From contig OZ038498.1 in NCBI GenBank assembly GCA_964036315.1, positions 13,738,466-13,802,465 on the forward strand: a stretch of 64,000 nucleotides of DNA, in the 5' to 3' direction. The DNA is from Acanthosepion esculentum. Its lineage: Eukaryota > Mollusca > Cephalopoda > Sepiida > Sepiidae. How positions within the stretch are numbered: position 1 is the first letter of the stretch; each line of letters starts with the position of its first letter. The notes beneath the pieces are model-generated. The model was not told the origin of the DNA. It saw only the letters and a program-made list of their open reading frames with translations, and ran no database searches. Of the stretch, positions 10,690 to 23,170 are shown in pieces. Made by a program: the position numbers and the translations under genes.

Positions 10690-11030
10690 TCCACTTTTAT
10701 CCACTGTGCCACGTGTTCTCAAGGACACGTGGCACAGTGGATAGAGGCGTTAGTTAGATCCAGTGACAGGACCCAAGGAGTGTGAGTTCAATACCCGGTT
10801 AAGGCAGTGGATAACTTGCAGAGGGGAATTAACGGGAGATATCTGATAACGGGCATCCATTAAAAACATCGCAGGTGGAACTAGAACAGTCTACCCTAGT
10901 GAGCGAAGTAAAGGGTTCAGTTCGACATTCCAACCACTTGAAGAAAGCTGGAGTGTACAACGGCCGAAATGTAATAAATATGGCGACAAAGATGAGGACA
11001 ATAATCCGAATAATGTAAATAGAAATAATA
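10690..11030 (+). mobile_element. Family A SINE-like element with inverted head
   Basis: The + copy runs from about 10717. It has a tRNA-like head with an A-box-like TGGCACAGTGG (10730-10740) and a B-box-like GAGTTCAATACC (about 10784-10795), then GAACTAGAACAGTCTACCC and the AAGGGTTCAGTTCGACATTCC block, then TGAAGAAAGCTGG with GGCCGAAATG, and a tail ending ATGAGGACAATAATCCGAAT. Just before it is a short head in the opposite direction, so ACACGTGGCACAGTGGATA at 10725-10743 is a perfect inverted repeat of 10698-10716 with an 8-base loop. It may belong to a tRNA-derived invertebrate SINE family; that assignment is inference. Confidence 0.75.
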
Positions 11031-13067
11031 TATTACATTTTTCAATTAAATTGATGTCATTGTTTGCCTAGTATCAACCAACAACAAATTGCTTTTACTA
11101 TATCTTGACTGTTATAGGTTGGTTTTGTGCAATATATTGCTTTTCATGGAAATCTTTAGTTGCATCCCTGGACATACAGTGGGAAACTTATTGCGTCCTT
11201 TAAGCTTTTTATGCATCAGGGATGTGGGACGTGCACCTATCAGCATCTCTGCTATTGTCTGAAGACAAAACAAATTTTAGATGAATGATGAACTTCTAAT
11301 AGAATTATTTTCATTTTTGGAATTCTGACTTAATTTGTGGTGGTTAGGTGATATTGTTATTAACTAATCTCTGTATTTACTGATCACTGACAACCCTCCT
11401 GCCCCAGCATTTTAAGAATTTTGGATTTTTCTTTTTGTGTGTGTATAGCATGCCAAAGTACGTAAAATTCAATAAAACATTGGATTATTCAGAATATTTT
11501 CCTTTTAAAATTACTTGGTAGTTAAAAACTATGGAAAAAAGATACTCGTGTTATATTTGTCATGTAATTTTGACAAACATGTCTCCCATAGAAAAATTAG
11601 TTAAATTTCCCAAACATCACATTGTGTCAATATAGTCATCAACACCTCATAAAAACACCCACCTCCATGTTAAAAATGCTTTTCTGCAATATTTTAAACT
11701 AAAAGTAATGTTTGTTTCAAGTCAACTAATCTTCCTCGAATAAAGAGAATTGTGTTGTAAATATTTGTTAGCTTTTTTTTTTTTTTAAGAATTCTTCCAA
11801 TCAGTTTTAATTTTGTTTTGAATACTTAAATGTATTTTGTTTATTTTGAAACGTTAAATTTAATCTATTAGGTTGAAATTTAAAACTAAAAGCTTCAAGA
11901 AAGATTTATCACTTTAAACCTTAGGTATCACTTTTCTTTAGATACCTACTTATATACATCTCTTTTCTACATGCTTAATATCTGGAGGTGATGAGGGCCA
12001 TTCCATTAATTTGGTGACTTTGAAACTTTCTTTTTGACAACAGCTTTGCAGAATGTGAAGGAGTATTGTCTTGATATGCACTTTATCTTTTAAAGTTTCT
12101 TAGTTGTGACCCTGTACCACTCAAAAGCTGACACTAATTCTCAGAATTTATCTTGAACTACCATCCATTTTGAAAGGACTTCTCAGTGCCTACTCCACCC
12201 TCACCCATTTTGATTATTTCCATGAAGGACTCGGCCTCTAACCCAGGGGACATCAAATATTTTTCACAGAGGGCCAGATAACCATTTTGTTCACAATAAT
12301 ACACTGAATACACAAAAGGTAAAGACAACAAACATAGTTATTTACTGAAAAGTTATCAAAGAAGCCGACATTAGCAATAAAATAGTTATATCCTACCTAG
12401 AGGGGATTTTTCTCCATGAAAACAGAATGTCCCACTTGAAATGGAAATGTTCTTATTTCTAACAATTAGATTTGCCAACTACCATTTTTATTTGTTATTA
12501 GCCTTTCCTAAATTGCTCATCCAACAGACAGCAAAGGGTAAAGTTGGTAATGTTTTAATACATACCCCCTTACCTACTGTCTCCCTACAGTTTACAGTGT
12601 TTAGGAAGCAAGATTTGACTAAGTTTGCTTGAATTTTTTTTTTTTTTTTTTTTAAGTTAGTGGACAAAACAAAAACTTTGTCTTTTTGTTTTAGCCTTTC
12701 TTATCACACATGGTGGCGGGGATGTGGATACAGTTTGTCAATTCAGAATGCCGGATTTTGTAATTATAGAATAAGGGTTGCCAGTTGTGATGTGAATGAT
12801 TTAATTTCTCTCTTGTTGCTCAGAATATTATCATAAAAACAAAAACTTTATTTGGATTTCCAGAGGCCAGATAGTTTTTTTTTTTTGGTTTTTTTTCTTA
12901 GAAATACTTTAGAATTTTCTTTGGCAGAAATACGAAAACTCTGCTCATGAATTGGATTTTTATTAAATGGAATCTTATCTCTGAATATGTTTTACGTGGA
13001 TGTATTTTATATTTTGATCATAGATAATTGAATAAAAAAAATTATTATTTTTTATTTTTTTAATTAG
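11031..13067 (+). other. Intron 1, 3' part
   Basis: AT-rich intron leading to the exon 2 acceptor, whose pyrimidine tract (about 13031-13061) ends TTAATTAG. Patches of balanced composition at 11110-11250 and 12200-12300 may be old repeats, but no family was recognised. Frame 12441-12632 is unremarkable. Confidence 0.5.
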
Positions 13068-13144
13068 ATTTTTGATGAAACTCAGCCATGAAACTGTAAC
13101 AATTGAGTTGAAAAATGGAACTTTGGTTCATGGCACAATCACTG
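13068..13144 (+). CDS. SNRPD1: SmD1, coding exon 2 of 4
   Basis: The 77-nt exon lies between acceptor TTAATTAG and donor G|GTAAGTG. It codes residues 5-30 and the first base of Gly31: [20 protein letters not shown] followed by VHGTIT. This contains the N-terminal helix and the start of the Sm1 motif (residues about 15-46), including the KNG turn and the VHGT strand typical of D-type Sm proteins. The only difference noticed from vertebrate SmD1 here is Leu for Gln at position 24. Phase 2 entry and phase 1 exit match its neighbours. Confidence 0.97.
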
Positions 13145-13370
13145 GTAAGTGTGTCTTTTTTTTTTTTTTTTTTCTTTTTTTTTTAACAATATATGATCTG
13201 GCCATAAGCATTTAGCATTCCTTTTCCTATGGAAGGATGAAATTGACAGTTATTGGCTTAGCTGAAAGGTTGATTCTATTTTTTATATTATACGGCATTA
13301 TGAGTTTTAGCACCTAAAACACATTTAAGAGCACTTTTGGTTTTATTATGATAGTGTGGTGAACAGCCCC
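13145..13370 (+). other. Intron 2 start
   Basis: T-rich sequence after the exon 2 donor, with a T run at 13155-13172. Nothing else seen. Confidence 0.5.
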
Positions 13371-13830
13371 GTAGAAGCAAGTGAGCCAGAGTGGCTTGCA
13401 TCTGATGCAAAGGAAAATAAGGGTCTTACCTCAACGTGCAGCACGTGACATCGGCAAGTTTGCTCCTTGAAAATGGCATTACTCTCCCATCTAGCCATTC
13501 GAGCAGTATGTGCGGTAACAAGGGGTTTTGTACAGTTTGGCATGCTTCAACCAGTAGCAAGTTGTGTGCTGATTGGTCAAACTGGGGGAGGCTATTTACC
13601 TGGGGGCGACTGAGAATAAAAGCAAAAAATGCTGAATGGTTGGTCAACCACTGATAAAAGATGGCTGAAGCAGTGAGAGCGGGAGGAAAAACGGATTTAT
13701 GTTTTGAAGTGTGCGGAAAGCAAGAACGGTGGATTGAACCAGCGGTATCTTGAATTGTACGAGCAACATCCGAGTAATACTCATTTAAGCTATAGATGGT
13801 TATATCAACGCATTTTAAAGAAATACTTTT
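13371..13830 (+). repeat. Family G repeat, promoter-like, copy 1
   Basis: Shares its order of blocks with 31092-31505: GTAGAAGCAA, GGAAAATAAG, TCTTACCTCAA, GACATCGGCA, GAAAATGGCATTA, GTACAG, AGCAAGT, GTGCTGATTGGTCA, GGTTGGTCAACC, GATAAAAGA and GGCTGAAGCAGTGAG. This copy has a CACGTG E-box (13442), an inverted CCAAT box (GATTGGTC, about 13571) and an ATAAAAG box (about 13615), so it looks like a copied RNA polymerase II promoter or LTR fragment. A short frame starts at ATG 13661 (MAEAVRAGGK..., 32 codons). Relative to copy 2 it has about 30 extra bases after 13380, flanked by GCAA repeats. Confidence 0.55.
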
Positions 13831-14504
13831 GGGGAATTTTGTTTATTGCAGAAAAAAAGCTTCATTTTTTTTTTCACCTCTCTAAAATAAGAATGTGACA
13901 CAATAAATGATTATGCAATTTATAGAGAAAGTATTGTGAATGGTTAGACTTAGTTTCCAAACATTTTTGCTGGACAATGGTTCTAGGTTGATATCTATCA
14001 AATGAAGTTATTACTTGAGAATAATCAACATTATACAATATATTATCCAATGTAGCTCAAATGATACAAATTAAGTGTTGAAAATCCTTTGTACCAATTT
14101 GGTTACATAAGTTGCTTTGATGTGTGGCTTTTATATCAAGAAAAGGTTCCATTTTTGAAATGCATTGTAATGACAAGGAAAAGTGGCTACTTTATAACAA
14201 TGGGATGCAAGAGATCATGGAGCAAGCAAAATCAAACATCACTAACCATACCAAAAGCTGGTCTATATATTAGACCCTACAACCAACAAAAATAAAAAAA
14301 CAATGCCATTTATATGGTAGAATGGAAAGGAGTCTCTTTACTGTGTGATTCTTCTAGAGAAACAAATAATCAATTAATTCAAACAAAGACTAATCTCAGT
14401 TAAGCCAGATTTAAGCATTAATGGATAAAATGTTCAGAATTGCTTAAAAGATGACGTCACAATTATCCATCAAGAGTTCATGTTTCTTTAGTGGCCAGGC
14501 AACG
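13831..14504 (+). other. Intron 2, unassigned
   Basis: AT-rich intronic sequence. The frames at 13704-13898 and 14089-14295 show no recognisable family. Confidence 0.4.
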
Positions 14505-14655
14505 CTTGTTAGAATGAAGGTTTTTCAATCATCCTATCACTATTACTATGGCAGATGTTTGGATGAGTTATCTTCCTTAGTTCCACCAGCTCAAACCTTA
14601 TGTTTTTATTATAAATCAAGCACTATTTTATTTGCACCAGCACACAAAGTGCAAT
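14505..14655 (+). pseudogene. LINE ORF2 C-terminal fragment
   Basis: The + frame reads YHYYYGRCLDELSSLVPPAQ, the FYRYYxGxCSxELSSLVPP block near the end of LINE ORF2; the same block occurs antisense at about 8700. The frame ends at 14655 and runs straight into an AATAAATA plus (TA)n tract, as expected for the 3' end of a LINE with a simple-repeat tail. It is short, and the clade is unknown. Confidence 0.55.
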
Positions 14656-14657
14656 AA

Positions 14658-14722
<65 letters not shown>
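14656..14722. repeat. (TA)n(GA)n microsatellite
   Basis: About 23 TA units followed by about 8 GA units. Its position right after the LINE fragment suggests it grew from that element's tail. Confidence 0.9.
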
Positions 14723-17209
14723 TGTGCAGTTTAACCGAAAAACTGACATTTTGGGGTTTATCTTCACACCGTGAAACCGAACAATTTCAGTTTCGTTTTT
14801 ATATCGCTACTGAGTGACCATATCCAAAGAAACACTATTGAAGAAGAATTTCAGATGTTAATAAAATTAAATTTTATCAACATTTATTTGAACAAAAATG
14901 TTAAAAAACATTTAATTGCCTAGTTTTAGGAAATAAATGTGAAATCTATTTGTTTACAAAAGAAATGAAGAAGAAAAAAAGGAAATACGACATGGTGTCT
15001 GAAAGTGAAATCTATTTGTTTCAGTTTTTTTTTTTTTTTTTTTTAACTTTTTGCGGTAAAATTAAATTAACAAAATAGCGAGTAAAAATTTTTAAAAATA
15101 GTTGCCAATTTCGTCTTAATGTTAAATTTTATGAAGTCAGATTTTTTGTAAGGGTTTTCTAGTAAGCCCTTACGCCAATAATGAAATAAAGTTGTAATCA
15201 AGAAAAATGAAGATTTTTTTTATAAATAAATCGGTTTCTTATCTAGGGTATACACCTAAATTAGATATTAAGAATAATTAAAATAGTTTTTAATTTCACT
15301 TTTAAGATGTATATATTTCCAGATATCTGAGTCTCTGTTTTCTACAAATAAAATTGTTTCTCTCTAGCGATATTTTCCAAGATAAAAACATAAATTCATT
15401 TAGGAAATAACTCGTTGATTTTCCTTGTTTAGAAGAAATTTATTGCAAAACCTCAATAATAGCTGACTGTCTCCTAATTGAGTGTACAAAAAAATTCATT
15501 TCACATTTTCAGCGTTGTTTTAGATATGTGTCTGATCATACTAGGAAACAATTTTTATGTCTATGGACAAATATGTGTCTCTACACACTGGCTTTTTTCC
15601 AGCCACTAGTAATGAGGTTGTTAAATCAGAACATTGTTATTTGTAGCAAGTTTTTGGTTAAATAGTGTTTACTATTTTGAATAAAATTTGCTCCTGAGTA
15701 CAGCAACTGTTGAAACCAATGAAAATAGGTGTTTATAAAAGCATTTTGGCTAAAGGCAATTTGTCTTCAATCTAAGTGATCCTTTTCTAAATGGCATAGC
15801 TGTGACTTCAACAAATTAGCCATTTTTTTCTCATTAATTTGTCTTATCTTCCCAAAAAATTCTAGTTTTCACAATTTTACTTTTTATACAAATTGCAGAA
15901 AAAAAACCTTCAGACTCTCAGTAAACTTTGACAAACTGGCAATTTTACATAATTCATCCAATCTAAGAAAATCTTGTCACAGTTTCCAGACATGTCCAGA
16001 AAAGTCTCAGCATATGATTTTCTAATTCCAATTTAAAACCTGTTACATTTTTGCTTCAGCTCTGCACATTTCAGTTGAATAGAAGATATGTAAACTTCCT
16101 TGGTTTCGCTCGGTCACACAGCCTCTGTCTCTTGTCAGAATCCTGCCAATCTTCTTAAAGATATTTTTCATCTTGAATTTCTCAAATCACAATCTCATCA
16201 AGTTCAGTGTTATCCACCAGTCATTTTTTACATGATCAGAAGTGTGAAAGTGGTTTAACTCCTGGCTAAATATTTAGTTCAGCAGTAGCTTATAGTTGGT
16301 CTTTCTCTCACTTGTAAAATCCAAAATAGCCAGTAATACTATATTGCCACACAAATTTTCGTTTTTTTTTTTTTTGTTGTTTTTTTTTTTTAAAGAAATA
16401 ACATCAATAATTGTTGAAAAAAATTAGTTATTTTTATTTATATTTATATTGACTATAAAAGAGAAAAAATACTATTAAGATTTAAAAAAAAAAAAAAAGT
16501 GGGGAAAAATATAAAATGAACTCTTGCAATAAAACTATTTTTAATCTCATTTTGTATTTAAAAAAGATTAACTGAGTTTTCACTATTATTCAGGGAATGT
16601 TTTCAATGAGAAAACCCTCTTATTTTTTCTCTCTCTCTCTCTCTCTCTTCACTCTACAACTTTTGACATAATTATCATCATTCAGAATTATCTTTTGCCT
16701 TTGAGAAAATTCGAGAAATGAGGCTTGTCAATGAACTTTTTTTTTTAAGGAGGGGGCTATAACTTTTTAAAGTAGATATCTTCTGTGTTTAGAAATCTGA
16801 TTTTGCTTCTACCCCTGTTAATATTTTGGAAATTATATTCATTAATAAAGCTGCACTTTGTGAATTTAGAACAAATTTTGATGGATTGAATTTCTCCTCT
16901 TCATAAAGGAATAGCTGATCTCTAATAATCCCCAGCGCAAATGAAAAATGTTGCTATGTGTCCAAATATACAAAGGAAAAAATTGAGAATGATGGTTCTT
17001 TTATTAATGATTGTTTTAATCTTAGGATTTTTTTTCTTTTTTCTTGTTATTATTTTCCATTTCTGTACGATGCTTGGATGAATATTCAGTGCATGTGTTT
17101 TCTAAAAGGAATCTTTGATAAAATAACAAATGCCTTAAAAAATAAAATAATTTCATTTTCAGATTAGAAAATAATGGTTTGATTCCTGTTAAATTGAAAC
17201 TCTTTTCAG
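14723..17209 (+). other. Intron 2, 3' part
   Basis: AT-rich intron with T runs at 15027-15044 and 16361-16391 and a (CT)n run at about 16628-16648. A minus-strand stretch at about 16085-16260 reads DNTELDEIV, EIQDE and later DKRQRL. This faintly resembles the helical region before the catalytic core of an integrase-type transposase (ELDxIVxEIQxxxP), but with stops, so it is only a weak suspicion. The exon 3 acceptor is CTTTTCAG at 17202-17209. Confidence 0.4.
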
Positions 17210-17401
17210 GTGTGGATGTAAGCATGAACACTCACTTGAAGGCAGTCAAGATGACATTAAAGAACAAGGATCCTGTACAGCTGGAGACATTAAGTATACG
17301 TGGCAACAACATTCGTTACTTTATTTTGCCAGACAGCCTCCCTTTGGACACTCTATTAATTGATGATACGCCAAAAGCCAAAGCGAAGAAAAAAGAAATG
17401 G
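17210..17401 (+). CDS. SNRPD1: SmD1, coding exon 3 of 4
   Basis: The 192-nt exon, acceptor TTTTCAG and donor G|GTAATT, codes residues 31-94 and the first base of Ala95. It starts [19 protein letters not shown], finishing Sm1 with the D33/N37-type residues that line the RNA-binding pore in Sm proteins. Sm2 follows ([20 protein letters not shown], residues 56-75) with the invariant [15 protein letters not shown] then leads into a lysine-rich linker ([10 protein letters not shown]). The linker is the only part that clearly differs from vertebrate SmD1. The open frame runs on past the donor, but the sequence there is intronic and loses all similarity. Confidence 0.98.
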
Positions 17402-18779
17402 GTAATTTTCATTTCATTTTGGAATCGGAAATACTTACGAAAACTAATTGTACAAAATACAGTCAGGAAATTCACTTAAATATGTTTATTACAAATTAAC
17501 TTATTTCTTCTAAGTTTTAAAATGTTTAGCTGTTTGCTTCAGAGTTCTTTTAACTTCAGAAGAAAGTATATTTATAAACCATAGTTTTTGAGGATTTTTT
17601 AATTAACCTTTTTTTTTATGAAATTAATATTAAGTATCAAATGACAACTTACTGTTGGACTGTTGTAGAGTCGCTTAATTCAGATTGAACTAGAAAATTA
17701 TTATTCACACTGTATTTTCATCAAGGTTTTATTCATTTTTCAAGATTCAGTAGAAAAAATAAAATTTATTTATATTTAAATAAAAAAAAATAGTAAATTT
17801 AACAAACCTTATAAGAACAGGAGGACCAGAAAATACTTAACAAAGGCTTTTATAAACAAATGCTAAATAAAAGACAAGGCAAAATGGGTTAGAAATATAT
17901 ACCAAACAAAGTACTAACGTAGATGATAATTGCTTGAATAATTCCAGTAAACCCAAGTAATTTTTATTTTATTTTTTTTGTACTGGATATCTGATACCAG
18001 GTTTCTGGTAATTCTGGAAGGTCATCCTAGTGTTACTGCATCTTTGGGAACCAAAGTAAAAGCTGGATTTCAGGGTCATCCAGTGCATTAGGATGGGTAT
18101 CTGACTTATTTCTGCAGTGCTATTTTGGATACAAGTTTTTTGTTCTCTGATAGTTGTAGATTTGTTCTTTTCATATCTGTTCTCAGCTAGTACCAGATTA
18201 TGCACACTGTCAACATGCATCCATTGTCAAACTTTACATAGGAATATTGTGGATTAGCTTCTAACAGCTGAACTTAGTATGGTCATTACAGTGTAAAAGA
18301 ACTAAACCAGTGTCTGCTCGCCAAGTGAGCAAGGAGTGACCACCGGACTGTTTACAGAGTAGTAGCATGACTTTGGAAGCTATCATCGAATTTTTACATC
18401 AATTATAGTTAGAGAATTTAATCAACTAAAAAGAAGCATTTGAGACGTACAGGATGATCACAATCAAATCCATAATTAAATTTAGGTATTGCGGGGGGGG
18501 GGGGTTACGAGAGAGACGAGCACAAATGTCCAGCTCTAGGGAAAATATGCTCAAATTACAAAAAGAGATCATTTTCAGAACATATACAAATACGAAAAGA
18601 AAATAGAAAGAGTACAAAATGTAAATCCCCTCTCCCACCGAAGAAGAAGCAGAAATATTTACAATGAATACACAAGTAGAGAAAAAATAAGGATAAATGG
18701 CCAAATATTTAACATGCAACTTACGTACAGTGAAGTCACGTTGATACCAAAAAAATTATGGATAAAATTAGGACAACCT
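17402..18779 (+). other. Intron 3, 5' part
   Basis: AT-rich intron. It contains a run of 14 G at about 18491-18504. No family was recognised. The minus-strand frames at 17969-18220 and 18426-18719 look like chance. Confidence 0.5.
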
Positions 18780-21570
18780 AAATTTTTAAAAAAACATCAA
18801 ATTAAAGCAATTTTGAAACTGACAAACGTTTTGAAGTAATTCCCATTACAGTTGTAGAATGCCAAAAAGATCACGGATTACAAGGAATTGATGTGTTAAA
18901 AGTAGATATATTAAGACTAATCAATTCCATGGAGGCAGAAGAAAATGAAATAGGATTATTGAAAGGCTATAAAGCGAGCATTCGACTAAAAGAGAATTAT
19001 CACCCAAAATATATAGTCAAGAAAAGTTCCAATTCATATCCTACGTTTGGTAGTAGCCAAATTAAACAAAATGACACAACAAGACGACATACTAGAAAGA
19101 GTGAGTCAAGGTGGTAGCAATTGGGCGTCACTGATAGCAATAAAGAAACCTGACAGAGATTTAAGGATTTGTAGTGATTACAAGATAGATGTAAATCACC
19201 AGATATGTTCAGACCCTTTTCCTTTGCCAAATATTGAAACTGCGAGCCATGAGTTAGCAAAAAGGGAACACTTTGCAAAAATTGATCTCAACGCAGCATA
19301 CAGCCAAATAGAAATTGACAAGGAATTTGACAAAATCATGATGAAAAACACCCCTATAGGCTTACTAAGATAGACTTGTCTACCATTTGGGGTAAAGACT
19401 TTGAGCCATATTTTTCAGAAAGCAATTGAAAAAGTTTTATTAGGAAAAGTAAAAAATATAATAATATACCAGGACAATATATGTGTAGGACAAGAACTGA
19501 AGAAGAATTAAAATATAAAACAGAGCAAATTTGAGTGAGATTAAAAAAGGGGGGGTGCAGGCATGACTGCAAATAAACAAAGACAAATGTAATTTTGACT
19601 GTAAGAAGATATCATATTTAGGATATCAAATATCAAAAGAAGTCATATCATCCAACGATACATTGACAAAGAAAATAACAGAAATAGCTCCTCCAACAAG
19701 TAAAAAAGAATTAGAATCCTTTTGGGAGATAATAAATTTTTATAGTAAATACATACCAAGATACAGCGACATAATAGTCATTTGCAAAATTACGCAAAGA
19801 AAAACAATGAAGTCAACCAGACACAAAAACAAACTACCACTTTCAAAACATTAAAGTAGAAGTTTTTGGTCCACAAAAGGAAGTAATGTTAACCACAGAC
19901 ACGAGTGAAAAGGCGATTGCTACCATTCTATCACAAGAACACCCAATCATCTACATACCAAGAAGGTTAACGCCAACAGACACTAACTACTCGGTTATTG
20001 AAAATGAAGCACTAGCGATTGTATGGAGCATGGAAAGGGCACAGAACTTTTTGACAGGAAAATTTTTTATTAAAATCGGACCAAAAACCATTGGAATTCA
20101 TATTTAACCCGAGAAAAGAATTTTGCCAAAATTCACATCATCAAGGCTTTTAAGATGAGCATAAAGATTATGGCATTTGATTTTGGCATTAGTTTGCGTA
20201 AAAGGGAAACACACTATCCCCTCATGTAGATATGCTTTATCAAGATGACAGTTCAAGAATAAAACGGAAGAAAAACAGGAAAAAATGTTGAAGCTGAAAT
20301 AATACACTGGGTAGAAACAGACGTTCTTTGTCTAAATAAACTCAAAATAGAAACAAAGCAAGGCCCAATATTAAGCAGAATAGTAGAGAGAATAAAAAAA
20401 ATAATGTATGGAGCAATTGTTCAATGGCAGAGTGAGCCTTTAAAGAAATGAAGCACAAACTAACCATGGAAAATGGCATAATATGCAATGGGGATATAAT
20501 TGTAACTCCACAAATACTGAGAAGGGATATATTAAAAGGAGTACATGATGACGTGCATGATGGCATAGCATAAACTCAAAAATGACTAAAGTTACAAACA
20601 TGGTGGTCAGGATATTCATAAGGTGCAGAGGAATTTGTTAAGAGATGCCCAAAATGTGCGGGGGGGGGGGGTCCCTCATGGCCCAAGGAAGCAGAGCCAT
20701 GGGTTAGGGTCCACATGGATCACACACATATCAAAGATAGGAGATTGTTCTTAGTATTAGTGGACACGTATTAAGTATGGCCAGAGGTTGTCAAGTAAAG
20801 GACAGAAAAGCCACCACAATGAAGCAAGTACTAAGAACGATATTCTCAAGGAATGGAGTACCCCAGACAATAGTCACCATAAATGCACACAAATTTTGTG
20901 ATGAGAACTTATGTGCATGGTTAAAACAGATTGGATGCATCCCATACAAGACACCACCGTATCACCCACAATCTAATGGCCTTGCGGAAAGAATGGTACG
21001 AAGGGTAAAAATGGGATTAAAAGCATTCTCACCACTTAATGAAAGCATAGAAGCGTATTTACCAAAAATGCTCCTCAGTTACAGATCCATTCCACATGCA
21101 GGAAGAAAACTGAGCCCTTCGGCATTAATGGAAAGGCAAATCAGAGCCCCTATAACGATATCCTTTTCAACAAAAGAAAAGGTATGGTATAGAAAGAATA
21201 AAGAAGCTGATCCAGAAGTAGCAAATTCCCTGATACAAAAAGGACACAACACGGCTATACTTGAGAAAAAGGGACAACATATACTGGCATATGCAGCTCA
21301 ATTCAGAAGCAGAAACGAACTGGATGACGTAGAGATGGAAGATCACGGAAAAGAAAGAGACAAAAAGTCACAAAAGATGAACAGATCAGGAAATGGAAGA
21401 AAGGGAGAATGAAAAAAAGGGACGAGAGTGAAGAAGAAAATGAAGAGACCGAGAGATCACCATGAAAGAGAAAGCGAGAAAGACAAGAGGAAGGAGAGCG
21501 CAGTACAAGAATAATCAGGAATGGTAAAAGGAAAAGAACAAGGGTATACGACCTCTCCAATTCGGGGAGG
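18780..21570 (+). pseudogene. Ty3/gypsy-type LTR retrotransposon pol, decayed
   Basis: A multi-domain pol relic in SNRPD1 intron 3, same strand as the gene. In order: a protease C-terminus (about 18850-18960, GIDVLKVDI); reverse transcriptase (about 19020-19500, with NWASLIAIKKPDRDLRICSD, HFAKIDLNAAYSQIEI, CLPFGVKT and a catalytic box YQDN in place of YxDD); thumb (19660-19830); RNase H (19886-20075, LTTDTSEKA and YSVIENEALAIVW); an H2C2 zinc-binding motif (about 20545-20660, ending VKRCPKC); and integrase (about 20740-21290). In the integrase the first Asp is kept (LVDTY), the second is lost (VTINAHKF for SDNGPQF), and the Glu is kept (NGLAERM). Frameshifts occur near 19030 and 19370, with more after 19500. 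It cannot be active. Confidence 0.88.
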
Positions 21571-23170
21571 TGTAGAATGCAAATTAGATAGTCAAGTATA
21601 AATGGAGAACATCTGATGAACATAAGGACATTGCTTAGCGAACTCTTTTGCTAAATGTAACTCGAGTACTGTGCTAAACTGCTACTACACAGAAAGATAT
21701 ACCAAACATAACAAAACAGAGGAAAAGCAAAGGTAAAAGGCGTCAGAGACATGTAAACATCTTCATCAAAGATAAATTCATTCACACTCATTAAATTTGT
21801 AGTTGAAAGAAAAATAAATTATTTTTGAGTAATAAAATACATTTTGATAGAATCTCAAAAATTTTATCAGTGTTTTTAAAATTTGAACAATTATAGAAAT
21901 TTTAAATCTGGGTTTTTCTGGGCTGAATAGAGAGCCCTGGCTTGATTAATTGCTATGTGTAAAACAAGGGTACTATCAAATAGAATTAGAGCCCAAACCA
22001 GTTATGAGCACATCTCTAATGCAGTCATCCCAGTTTTGAGCATTATTAAATGTATTCTTTTGCTACTAGTTTTAGCCCTTGGACATATTTGTCAATGTCC
22101 TCCATGTCTCTTTCTCCTTGAGTCGTTAAAATATGTCGAGTGACTATTTCATTTATTTTAGATGATTTACAGCAGATTAGAGGCTAATATACTCAGCAAT
22201 ATAATCGTAGACATCTGAGGAAATGCAATTGACTAAGGTGTTCAATCCGCTGATTGAGGACTTTGGTTGCCGAGGATGGATTCAGGGATACATCCACTGA
22301 TCCACGTTTCAAGATTTTGTCAGTTATCTATCAATATTCTTTGTTTATTAAATTGTTTATAAGAACAGGATTAGAAAATACCTAAACAAAATGGCTTGCA
22401 ATGGTGTTAACACTAAGAAAGAAAAGACCAGGCCAAAGGAGCTTACAAATATATACTATATGTACTAAGGGAGGTAATAATTATATGAAGAGTTCCAATT
22501 AAGGGAAATAATGTATATGACTTTCATTTTTAGTTGTTTATTTACTGTTGACCTTTTTTTTTCTTTTTTTTTTTTTGAGTAGGAAAAAGAAATCCGTTAT
22601 AATTCTTATTTTAATACGTTTATACTAAAAAAAAATGGTTAATGTTTTTTTGTAAAGTTCCTACATATTCATTTTTTTTATATTAGATACTTGTGACTAT
22701 CAAAAAACATTCTCACTGTATTTCTATATTCTTTTAATGAAGATATAAAAAAAAACTTTATGAACATTAATAATTATGCTTTCAGAATCGGTAACAAAAC
22801 TAAAGATGTTCTATTTAATGTTTGCTTACATTATCTCTGTGCACTCAAATAGAATGAGAGTTGCTTGGTAAATGGTTTTTCACTTTTACTAGTGACAGGC
22901 ATATGTGGAGAGGTATACTGAGATCCTGTCAAGCAGAGCCCACCTTGATTAGTGTAAGATAAATCTCTGTCATCAACAAAAAAAACCATGGCTATGATGA
23001 TAATTAGAATTAAAAATTGATTAACCATAAAAACTTATTGTGTTCTGCAAATTTTCTAATCACGTTCTTATGTTTGATACTTTTAGATTACTTTGTGTTC
23101 TTTAATGTCATAAATATTCAAAAATTATAGTGACGTGTTGATTTTAAAATGTTTTATTTCAATGTTTCAG
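21571..23170 (+). other. Possible 3' LTR start and rest of intron 3
   Basis: A purine tract (CGGGGAGG, 21563-21570) is followed by TGTAGAATGC, the arrangement expected for a polypurine tract and the start of a 3' LTR of the pol relic. The LTR end could not be found and no matching 5' LTR was seen. The remaining intron is AT-rich, with a duplicated phrase (AAGAACAGGA...AGAAAATAC) at about 17812-17838 and 22350-22382. The exon 4 acceptor is TTTCAG at 23165-23170. Confidence 0.4.

Noticed and set aside
17210..17499. Single-exon reading of the 106-codon frame at 17179-17499
   Set aside because: SmD1 similarity starts exactly at 17210 after a TTTTCAG acceptor and stops at 17401 before GTAATT; the extra codons on both sides are intronic.
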